A stretch of DNA of 64,000 nucleotides, taken from positions 186,001-250,000 of the forward strand of contig NZ_QGHC01000002.1 in the NCBI RefSeq assembly GCF_003148905.1, in the 5' to 3' direction. The notes under the pieces are model-generated. The model worked only from the letters and a program-made list of their open reading frames with translations, was not told the origin of the DNA and searched no databases. This document shows, one piece after another, positions 9,126 through 16,476 of this stretch. This stretch comes from Fulvimonas soli. Lineage in GTDB: Bacteria > Pseudomonadota > Gammaproteobacteria > Xanthomonadales > Rhodanobacteraceae. The stretch's first letter is position 1. Every line of letters starts with the position of its first letter. Both the position numbers and the translations under genes were made by a program.

Positions 9126-11968
9126 TCGGTCTTCCCGGTGAGGTAGCGGGCGAGGGCGTCGATGTCCTGCGCGCCGAGGCCGGCGGCCTGCGCGCGCATC
9201 GCGCCTTGGGTCAGCGCCTGCACGATCTGTGCGTGCGTGCGCCGCGCGAGCAGCGCGCGCGGCGGCACGTTGCCCTGCGGCTGGTCGTGGCAGGCGGCGC
9301 AGCGCCGGGCGAACAGCGTGGCGCCGTCGAGGCCGCTGGACACGGCGGCCGGTGCGGGTGCCGCCGCCGGCGCGGCCGCCGGCACGTGCACGGCATGGAC
9401 CGCGCCCAGGCCGAAGGCCTGCAGGCGGTCGGTGCCCACCAGCACCAGGCCGCGCGCGACCACCGGCTCGGCGTACTTGCCGCCGGTGGACAGCTCGCCC
9501 GGCGCGCTGCGCCAGAGCAGGCGCAGGCTGTCCGCGTCGAAGGCGTACAGCACCGGCGCCGGCGCGCCGGCGCCGGCCAGCGGCGCCGAGCGCGGCGCGT
9601 TCTCGTCCAGCACCCAGACGACGGCGTCGCGCGCGCCGCGGCTGCTCACCACCGGCGAGCCGGGATTGCCGAACACCACCGACGGCTGCCGCCGGTCCAC
9701 CGCCAGCCAGGCGGGTCGGCCGGGCGCGGCCACCACGCGCAACCGCACCAGCGACGGCGGCACCGCGCGCGTGGAGCCCTTGCCCGCGCGGGTGTTGCCG
9801 GTCAGGTACACGTAGAGCGTGCCGTCGCCGCCGCGGAACGCGGCCGGCACCGAGCGGCCGCGGGCCGCGTCCAGCGCCGCGTCGTCGTCCGAGTACGGGC
9901 CGAACACGTTGAGCGGGCCGCGCCCGGCGAACTGGGGCTGGCGCTGCGGCGGCAGCAGCGAGCCGTCCGCGGCGGCATCGGCGCCGCACGGCGGGCGGCG
10001 GTCGAGCCGCCCGGGCAGGCGGTCGCGGTCGAGCAGGTAGGCGTTGCCCTGCTTGCCGCCCAGCGCCAGCAGGCGCGGCGTGGCGGTGGCGGCGGGATCG
10101 AGCACGGGCAGCAGCGCCACGCCGCCGGAGCCCAGGTCGATGTCCATCTTCGCCGTCGCGCAATAGTTGAAGGGCGTGTAGGTGCCGGCCAGGCGCAGCC
10201 CCTCGCCGGCGCGGTCGGACAGCTTCAGCACCGACTGCGTCCAGTCGTGCGGCTGCTCGCGGTAGCCGTCGAAGCCGCTGCCGGTGGCGACGTAGACGCT
10301 GCCGTCGGCGTCCACCGCCGGGCCGCCCGCGCCCCAGATGCCGCCGCTGCCCCGGTGCGGCATCGCCACCGCGGCGAAGGCGCTGTCGACCCGCGCGTGC
10401 ACGGTGTCCACCGCGGCCAGCCAGCCGGTCTCGGTCTCGCCGAAGGTGACGTACAGCCGCGTGCCGTCCGGGCTCAGGTTGAGCGCGCCGCGCTGCACGC
10501 GGAAGTCGAAGCGCCGCGTGGGCGGCACCGGGTGCGGGCCGGCGTTGCGGTTGACCGCGTTCAGCCGCGGCTCGTCCAGCCGCACCGGCCAGCCGGGCAG
10601 CACGGCGCCGCTGCCCAGGTCCAGCGCGTAGGCCTGCCAGCGGCTGCGCGGGTCGCAGTGGGTCACGTAGAGGCGGCCGCGCGCCACGTCGGCGACCGGC
10701 GTGCCCAGGATGCCGGTGGGCACGCCGTCCAGCGGCGCCGGCTGCAGGTGGCACGGCGCGGCCAGGCGCGTGCGCCAGAGGATGCGCCCGGGCGCCACGT
10801 CGCCGGCCCTGGCCGTGTTGATCGCGTAGACGTAGCCGTTGCTGCTGGCCACGATCGCCGCCGCGAAACGCTCGCCGCGGTGCTCGCCGGCGCTGACCGC
10901 CAGGCGCTCCAGGTACAGCGGCGAGGCGTACAGCCGCGGCGGCTGGCCATCGGCGGCGTCCAGGGGCGGCGATTCCCACAGCAGGCCGAACGCGGGGCCG
11001 GCCACGCGCGCCGGCGCGAGCGCGGTCTCCGCGGCGTTCCAGCCGCTGCGCTGCGCGTCGTGGTGGAACGTGGGCACGTCCAGGCGCGGGCCCTCCGGCG
11101 CGGCCGGTGCGGCGGCGGCCTCCTCGCGCACGGCGATGCGCGCGGCCGCGCCGGGCGCACCGGCGATCGCGGCGCCCGCGCGCGGCACCTCGATGCCGGC
11201 GCTCCACAGGATCGCGTTGAGCAGCAGCCGGCGCAGCATCGGCTGGTCCAGCGCCACCAGGTAGTGGCCGCCGCTGTAGCCGAAGGCGCGGCCGCCGCCG
11301 GGACGCTCGAAGGCCCAGGCGACCGGCACGTCCTCGGGCCGGTCCTCGACCACCGCGCGGCCGGCGCGGTACTGCGCGTGCAGCGTGGCTTCGAGCAGCG
11401 GCACCGCGCCCGGGGCGTAGCGGAAGGTGGGATAGAACTCGTCGCGGTAGGCGAACGCCCGCACGCCGCGCAGCACCGGATGCGCCGCCACGGGGCGCAG
11501 CGTCGCGGTCTCGGTGGTGCGGTCGTACAGGCCGTGGCGCGCCGCGCCCAGCCAGCGCGACAGGCCGATCGCGGCGTCGCCGGCGGGCACGGTGGAGGCC
11601 TGGTGCAGCGCCACCAGCCCCACGCCGCGGCGCATCAACGCCTCGAACGCGCGCCGCCGGGCGGGGTCCAGCAGCGGGTGCCGCGCGTCGCCGTCCAGAT
11701 ACAGCACCACCGTATCCGCGCCGTCGAAGGCGTGCGGATCGGACGGCCAGCCGTCCGGATGGCTTTCCACCCGCAGGCCGCGCGCCTGCGGCAGCGCGGC
11801 GAGGAAGCCGGCGAGCAGGCGCACGCCGTCGCCGTAGTCGTGGCGCGCCGGACCCTCGTGGCCGACGCCGCCGACCAGCACGATCTTCTTGGTCAGCGCG
11901 TGACCGACCCCGGCGACGGCCCAGGCCAGCGCCGCCAGCAGCAGGCAGGTCGGCCGCGCAAGCCTCAT
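9122..11968 (-). CDS. ThuA / PQQ-like beta-propeller / cytochrome c fusion protein
   Basis: A 948-residue exported protein built from three parts. A signal peptide (about 1-24) is followed by a ThuA-like domain (about 28-240, VLVGGVGHEGPARHDYG, then GLVALHQAST and GYSGGHYLV). Next is a long quinoprotein-like propeller (about 300-830, repeated GxLYV and GSVYVATGSGFDGY strands). A C-terminal class I cytochrome c domain has haem site CAACH at 890-894 and likely axial Met924. ThuA domains occur in sugar-utilisation genes, and PQQ-type propellers with cytochrome tails occur in periplasmic dehydrogenases. A periplasmic sugar-oxidising enzyme passing electrons to its own haem is inferred. Both ends overlap neighbouring genes by 4 nt. 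Confidence 0.82.
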   Translation of the reverse strand: MRLARPTCLLLAALAWAVAGVGHALTKKIVLVGGVGHEGPARHDYGDGVRLLAGFLAALPQARGLRVESHPDGWPSDPHAFDGADTVVLYLDGDARHPLLDPARRRAFEALMRRGVGLVALHQASTVPAGDAAIGLSRWLGAARHGLYDRTTETATLRPVAAHPVLRGVRAFAYRDEFYPTFRYAPGAVPLLEATLHAQYRAGRAVVEDRPEDVPVAWAFERPGGGRAFGYSGGHYLVALDQPMLRRLLLNAILWSAGIEVPRAGAAIAGAPGAAARIAVREEAAAAPAAPEGPRLDVPTFHHDAQRSGWNAAETALAPARVAGPAFGLLWESPPLDAADGQPPRLYASPLYLERLAVSAGEHRGERFAAAIVASSNGYVYAINTARAGDVAPGRILWRTRLAAPCHLQPAPLDGVPTGILGTPVADVARGRLYVTHCDPRSRWQAYALDLGSGAVLPGWPVRLDEPRLNAVNRNAGPHPVPPTRRFDFRVQRGALNLSPDGTRLYVTFGETETGWLAAVDTVHARVDSAFAAVAMPHRGSGGIWGAGGPAVDADGSVYVATGSGFDGYREQPHDWTQSVLKLSDRAGEGLRLAGTYTPFNYCATAKMDIDLGSGGVALLPVLDPAATATPRLLALGGKQGNAYLLDRDRLPGRLDRRPPCGADAAADGSLLPPQRQPQFAGRGPLNVFGPYSDDDAALDAARGRSVPAAFRGGDGTLYVYLTGNTRAGKGSTRAVPPSLVRLRVVAAPGRPAWLAVDRRQPSVVFGNPGSPVVSSRGARDAVVWVLDENAPRSAPLAGAGAPAPVLYAFDADSLRLLWRSAPGELSTGGKYAEPVVARGLVLVGTDRLQAFGLGAVHAVHVPAAAPAAAPAPAAVSSGLDGATLFARRCAACHDQPQGNVPPRALLARRTHAQIVQALTQGAMRAQAAGLGAQDIDALARYLTGKTE

Positions 11969-14151
11969 CCGGCATCCACGACGCAGCGGAAGCCGATGCA
12001 GCCGGAGCGGTCCTTGCACGGCGCCATCAGCAGGTACTTGCCGTGCTGGTCGAGCCGGTAGGCCTGCGGGAAGTACCAGTGCGAGGTGCGCGGGCGGTAG
12101 CGGCTGCCGCCGCGCAGGATCGCCGCGCGGGTGTGCGCGTCCTCGTACTCGTCGGTCCACTGCCACACGTTGCCGACCAGGTCGAGCACGCCGAACGGGC
12201 TGGCGCCGTCGGGATGCGCGTCCACGTCGTCCGGCGCGCGCAGCGTGCGGCCGCGGTGCGCGGCGGGCACGCGGGCGTCGTCCCAGGCGTCGCCCCACGG
12301 ATAGAGACGGCCGTCGCCGCCCTGCGCGGCGTACTGCCATTCCCATTCGTGCGGCAGGCGCTTGCCGGCCCAGGCGGCGTAGGCGCGCGCGTCCTCCAGC
12401 GCCACCCAGGTCACCGGCTTGCGCTCCCAGCCGGGCGGCGGCACGCCGTCGATCCAGTGGCGCAGGAAGTTGTGCGCGTCGCGCGGGCGCCAGCCGCTGT
12501 CGCGCAGGAAGGCGTGGAACGCCTCGTTGGTCACCGGCGTGCGGTCGATGTGGAAGGCGTCGATGCGCATGCGCCGGCGATGGTGGCGGCGCGGGACGTC
12601 TTCCCACGGGTACTGCACGTCGTTGCCGGCCCAGGTCTGCCCCTCGATTTCCACACCGCCCACCGCGAAGTCGAACTCGCCGGCGGGGATCGCCAGCATG
12701 CCCGGCGGCGGCGCGGCCGCGGGCGCGGTGCGCGCGATCGGCCGCAGCCGCTGCGGCAGCGCGCGCCACTGGTTCGCGTAGGCGTGCAGCGGCGTGGCCG
12801 CCCGCGCGCGCATGCGTTCGAGGAAGGCGTCCAGGCCGTCCGGCGCGGCGCCCGGCGCCAGCGCCAGCACCGCGCCGAAGCCGCGGCCCTCCAGCGGGAA
12901 GTCGAGCACCGCGCGGCCGCCGTCCAGCCGCGGCGCCAGCGCCGTGCCGTGCCAGACGTCGTAGTAGCGCGCGCCTTCGCGGTGCGGCACGGCGAGCTGC
13001 TCGCCCTCCACCGCGTACTCGTTGCGGTTGACCACCGTCCACAGCGTGTACGCCGGCAGCGGGAAGCGGCTGGCGAACACGCCGGCCTGCAGGGTGCGCT
13101 CGTATGGGCGCCAGTCCATGCTCACCAGCGCCGGCGCGAACTGCCGCTCGATCGCGGCGATCCGGCGCAGCGCCTCGGCGTCGCGCGGCACGAGCTGGTT
13201 CCACAGGCCCCAGACGTTCTCCCAGGCGTTGTAGCCGATGCCGTTGAAGAAGACGTACTGCAGGTCGTGGGTGCGGTCGCGGCCCCAGCGGTTCTCGTAG
13301 TTGATCATGTGGCGCGGTTCCAGCCACTTGAACTTGGCCACCGGCGGGACGACCTCGTTGGGCGCCTTCTTGCCCCAGCTCTGCACGTTCCAGATCAGCT
13401 GCTCCTCGGCGCTGATGGTGGACTCCGGCTGCAATACCACCGGATGGCCGAGCGCGTCGCAGGCGTCGAAGAAGGCGCGCGGCACGCCGTTGTAGGTGTC
13501 GCCGTTGATGCCGTCGGCGCCCACCGCGGCGACCAGCTCGGCGATCGCCTGCCAGTCGCGCTTGCCGGCCGGCCGCGTGCCGTTGTCCCACGGCATGGTG
13601 GGCAGGAACACGCGCACGCCGCGGCGGTGGAAGTCCTCGACCGCGCCGCGCAGGCCGTCGAGGCCGCCGGGCAGGTCGCGCGCCAGGTCGAACTGGTTGC
13701 GGTCGTCGATGCCGATGTTGGGGTAGACGTACCAGATCAGCACGCTGTCGATGCCGCCGTAGCGCGCCTCCAGGTCGTCCAGGTAGCGGTCCACCGTGTA
13801 GCGGCCGGCGACCGGGTCGTAGAAGTAGCGCTCCTCCGCCATCATCTGCGCGTGCACGAAGTTGCGCTGCGCCCACGCGAGCTCGGGGCGGCGGTAGTTG
13901 GCGTCGTCGTAGCCGATGCGGATCAGGTGCTCGCGCCGCCAGTCGGTCAGCTCGGCGATCCAGTCGTCGACGCTGCCGTCCACGTCGATCTTCCAGTGGC
14001 CGATCTCGGCGAACGGCCAGCCCGGCGCCTTGCCGGGCGTGGGCAGGTAGCGGCCGGTGGTGACGTGGGAGAACTTGTACTCGGTCTTCACCGCGGGCGG
14101 CGGCGCCTCGTCGGCAGGGTCCTCGCGCGGCGGTTCGGGGGCGATGGTCAT
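11965..14151 (-). CDS. Glycosidase-like domain fused to an FGE/SUMF1-like domain
   Basis: A 728-residue fusion. Residues about 35-440 look like a TIM-barrel glycoside hydrolase: YGGIDSVLIWYVYPNIGIDDRNQFD, then VGADGINGDT and VLQPEST would be successive barrel strands carrying acidic residues, but I cannot name the GH family. Residues about 485-725 are a formylglycine-generating-enzyme/SUMF1-like domain (IPAGEFDF, then GKRLPHEWEWQYAAQGG, GNVWQWTDEY, ILRGGS and IGFRCV). The cysteine pair that real formylglycine generators carry after GGS is absent; the segment reads SRYRPRTSHWY. Sulfatase-activating activity is therefore unlikely. No signal peptide is obvious. It overlaps the next gene by ATGA and follows the kinase gene by 13 nt. 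Confidence 0.75.
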   Translation of the reverse strand: MTIAPEPPREDPADEAPPPAVKTEYKFSHVTTGRYLPTPGKAPGWPFAEIGHWKIDVDGSVDDWIAELTDWRREHLIRIGYDDANYRRPELAWAQRNFVHAQMMAEERYFYDPVAGRYTVDRYLDDLEARYGGIDSVLIWYVYPNIGIDDRNQFDLARDLPGGLDGLRGAVEDFHRRGVRVFLPTMPWDNGTRPAGKRDWQAIAELVAAVGADGINGDTYNGVPRAFFDACDALGHPVVLQPESTISAEEQLIWNVQSWGKKAPNEVVPPVAKFKWLEPRHMINYENRWGRDRTHDLQYVFFNGIGYNAWENVWGLWNQLVPRDAEALRRIAAIERQFAPALVSMDWRPYERTLQAGVFASRFPLPAYTLWTVVNRNEYAVEGEQLAVPHREGARYYDVWHGTALAPRLDGGRAVLDFPLEGRGFGAVLALAPGAAPDGLDAFLERMRARAATPLHAYANQWRALPQRLRPIARTAPAAAPPPGMLAIPAGEFDFAVGGVEIEGQTWAGNDVQYPWEDVPRRHHRRRMRIDAFHIDRTPVTNEAFHAFLRDSGWRPRDAHNFLRHWIDGVPPPGWERKPVTWVALEDARAYAAWAGKRLPHEWEWQYAAQGGDGRLYPWGDAWDDARVPAAHRGRTLRAPDDVDAHPDGASPFGVLDLVGNVWQWTDEYEDAHTRAAILRGGSRYRPRTSHWYFPQAYRLDQHGKYLLMAPCKDRSGCIGFRCVVDAG

Positions 14152-14164
14152 GGCGTGCTTCGGG

Positions 14165-15112
14165 TCAGGGGAAGTCGAGGCCGCAGTAGGCGGCGAGCGC
14201 GGCGTGCGCGGCGGCGGCGGGCGCGGGCGCGGCGGCGAGCAGCCGCTCGACCTCCGCCTGCGCCGGCACGCCGGCCTGCGCGCCCAGCCGCGTGCAGGCT
14301 AGCGCAGATGCGGCGGCGGCGCGGCGCAGCCCCTGCGCGAACGGCAGGCCGCGGGCGAGCGCGGCCACCAGCGTGCCGCAGAAGGTGTCGCCCGCGCCGG
14401 TGGTGTCCACCGCGCGCACCGCGAAGGCCGGTTGCAGCAGCCACTCGCCGTCCACGCGCGCGCAGCAGCCGCGCGCGCCCAGCGTCACCACCAGCGCCGG
14501 CGCGTCCAGCATGGCCATGCCGGCGGCCACGCCCTCCACCCCGCTCAGCACGGCCAGCTCGCCCTGGTTGACCAGCAGCAGGTCGCAGTCGGCCAGCAGG
14601 CGCGGCGGCAGCGCCCGCGCGGGCGCGGCGTTGAGCGCCACCGCGACGCCGGCGGCGCGCGCCGCGCGCGCCCAGGCGGCCACGCTGTCCAGCGGCACCT
14701 CCAGCTGCATCAGCAGGTGGCTCGCGCCGTCCAGCGGCGGCAGGTGCTCCGGCCGCAGCAGCGCGTTGGCGCCGGGCGCCACGGTGATCGCGTTCTCGGC
14801 GTCGTCGGCGAGGCAGACGAAGGCCGCGCCGGTGGGTTGTTCGCGCACCCGTACCGCTTCCAGCGCCACGCCGGCCGCGCGCAGCGAGGCCTCGACCGGC
14901 GCGGCGTGGGCGTCCTCGCCCAGTGCCAGCAGCATGCGCGTGGCCGCGCCGCCCGCGCGCGCGCAGGCCACCGCCTGGTTGGCGCCCTTGCCGCCGGGAA
15001 AGGTGGCGAAGCCGTGGCCGAGCACGGTCTCGCCCAGCGCCGGCACGTGCGGCGCGCGCACCACGAAATCGAGGTTGGCCGAGCCGGCCACCAGCACGCC
15101 GCCCGCGCTCAT
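14165..15112 (-). CDS. PfkB family sugar kinase (ribokinase-like)
   Basis: A 315-residue ATP-dependent carbohydrate kinase of the ribokinase family. The N-terminal PfkB signature is at 40-50 (GGKGANQAVAC), and the C-terminal signature DTTGAGDTFCG has the catalytic base Asp242. It probably phosphorylates a sugar, most simply a pentose, in the cytoplasm. Its ATG overlaps the stop of the serine hydrolase gene as ATGA. Within the operon it would act after import and after pentose release by the GH127 enzyme. Ribokinase itself is the closest family type, but the substrate is not established, so no gene symbol is given. Confidence 0.85.
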   Translation of the reverse strand: MSAGGVLVAGSANLDFVVRAPHVPALGETVLGHGFATFPGGKGANQAVACARAGGAATRMLLALGEDAHAAPVEASLRAAGVALEAVRVREQPTGAAFVCLADDAENAITVAPGANALLRPEHLPPLDGASHLLMQLEVPLDSVAAWARAARAAGVAVALNAAPARALPPRLLADCDLLLVNQGELAVLSGVEGVAAGMAMLDAPALVVTLGARGCCARVDGEWLLQPAFAVRAVDTTGAGDTFCGTLVAALARGLPFAQGLRRAAAASALACTRLGAQAGVPAQAEVERLLAAAPAPAAAAHAALAAYCGLDFP

Positions 15113-16410
15113 GGCAGCGCCTGGTAGACCAGGTCGTAGAAGCGGTGCGCCAGCCGCGGCAGGTCCTTGCCGCCGTCCTCGCGCGGCAGGTGCTGCAGCA
15201 GCAGGATGGCGAGCAGCCGCTCCTTCGGGTCGATGCTGTAGTAGGTGGACGCCGCGCCGGACCAGCCGAACTGGCCGGGCGAGCCGAGCTGGCCGCGCAG
15301 CGCGGGGTCGAGCACCACGTAGCCGCCCAGGCCGAAGCCCTCGCCGGCGCTGAACTGGTCCACCGGCGGGTCGAGCATGCCCAGGTGGTTGCTCAGCATC
15401 GACTCCACCGTCTTGCGCCCCAGCAGGCGCCGGCCGTCGAGCGCGCCGCCGTCCAGCAGCATCTGCGCGAAGCGCGCGTAGTCGGGCGCGGTGGAATACA
15501 AGCCGCCCGCGCCGCTGGCGTAGGCGTTGAGCGGCGCGCCGGGATGCCGCGCGCTGGCGGTGTCGGCCAGGCGCAGCCGGCCGTCGGCGCCCATCGTGGT
15601 GAGATCGGCGACGCGGCCGCGCTGCGCGGCGGGCACGGCGAAGCCGGTGTCGCGCATGCGCAGCGGCGCGAAGATGCGCCGCTGGAGGAAATCGGCGAAG
15701 GATTGCCCCGAGGCCACCTCCACCACCCGCGCCAGCAGCTCCAGCGAGGCGCCGTCGTAGCCGAAGCGGGTGCCCGGGTCGGCGGCCAGCGGCACCCGGC
15801 TCATGCGCTCGGCGAAGCCGCGCAGGTCGGCCGCGCCGTGCGGGTCGATGCGCTCCATCACCTGCACCGCCGTTTCGTCGCCGGGCAGCCCGGCCGGGTA
15901 GCCGGCGGTGTGGGTGAGCAGCGCGTGCAGCGTGAGCGGCCGGCGCGCGGGGCGCAGCCGCGGCGCGTCCGCGCTGCCGCCGGCGAGCACCTGCGGCGCG
16001 TCGAAGCCGGGCAGGTAGCGCGACAGCGGATCGTCCAGCGCGAGCTTGCCCTCCTCCACCAGCATCATCACCGCGACCGTGGTCACCGTCTTGGTCATCG
16101 AGTAGATGCGGAAGATGTCGTCGCGGCGCATCGGCGTGCGGCGGGCGAGGTCGCGGTAGCCGTAGGCTTGCCAGTCGACGACGCGGCCGTCGCGCATCAG
16201 CAGCGACACGGCGCCGAGGTAGCCGTCCGCGGCGGTGGCGCGGCGCAGCCAGTCGTGCAGCCGCGCCAGCCGCGCGGGCGCGAAGCCCGGCATCGCCGCG
16301 GCGGGAGCCGGCGGCGCGCTGGACGCCGGCGCGCCCGGCGTGGCGGCGAGCAGCGCGGCCGCCAGCGCGGCCGCCCACGTCCTGCGCCTGCTTGTGCGTC
16401 GTGCGTCCAA
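15109..16410 (-). CDS. Serine hydrolase, class C beta-lactamase / EstB-like
   Basis: A 433-residue exported protein of the beta-lactamase-fold serine hydrolases. A signal peptide (about 1-31, Arg-rich then Ala/Leu) precedes the catalytic SMTK tetrad (Ser104, Lys107). Tyr218 in FGYDG takes the place of the usual YxN motif, which argues against true beta-lactamase activity and for an esterase or peptidase. It is 66 nt downstream of the TonB receptor gene and overlaps the kinase gene by 4 nt. In this operon it may remove ester groups from an imported sugar; that is inference. Confidence 0.8.
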   Translation of the reverse strand: MDARRTSRRRTWAAALAAALLAATPGAPASSAPPAPAAAMPGFAPARLARLHDWLRRATAADGYLGAVSLLMRDGRVVDWQAYGYRDLARRTPMRRDDIFRIYSMTKTVTTVAVMMLVEEGKLALDDPLSRYLPGFDAPQVLAGGSADAPRLRPARRPLTLHALLTHTAGYPAGLPGDETAVQVMERIDPHGAADLRGFAERMSRVPLAADPGTRFGYDGASLELLARVVEVASGQSFADFLQRRIFAPLRMRDTGFAVPAAQRGRVADLTTMGADGRLRLADTASARHPGAPLNAYASGAGGLYSTAPDYARFAQMLLDGGALDGRRLLGRKTVESMLSNHLGMLDPPVDQFSAGEGFGLGGYVVLDPALRGQLGSPGQFGWSGAASTYYSIDPKERLLAILLLQHLPREDGGKDLPRLAHRFYDLVYQALP

Positions 16411-16476
16411 CGTCGATGCGTCCCAAAAAAAAGTGGCGGCGCGACCCTCGCGGGCCGCGCCGGTGCCCTGCGGGGC

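Noticed and set aside
7296-11975. A single 1559-residue protein covering GH127 and upstream sequence
   Set aside because: The N-terminal part is an out-of-frame reading of the ThuA/cytochrome gene; the GH127 ATG at 9125 overlaps the upstream stop as ATGA.
11965-14151. Functional formylglycine-generating enzyme for sulfatases
   Set aside because: The catalytic cysteine pair is missing and no sulfatase gene is found in the window.
15109-16410. True class C beta-lactamase resistance gene
   Set aside because: The YxN motif is replaced by Tyr-Asp-Gly and the gene sits inside a sugar operon, so an esterase-type hydrolase is more likely.
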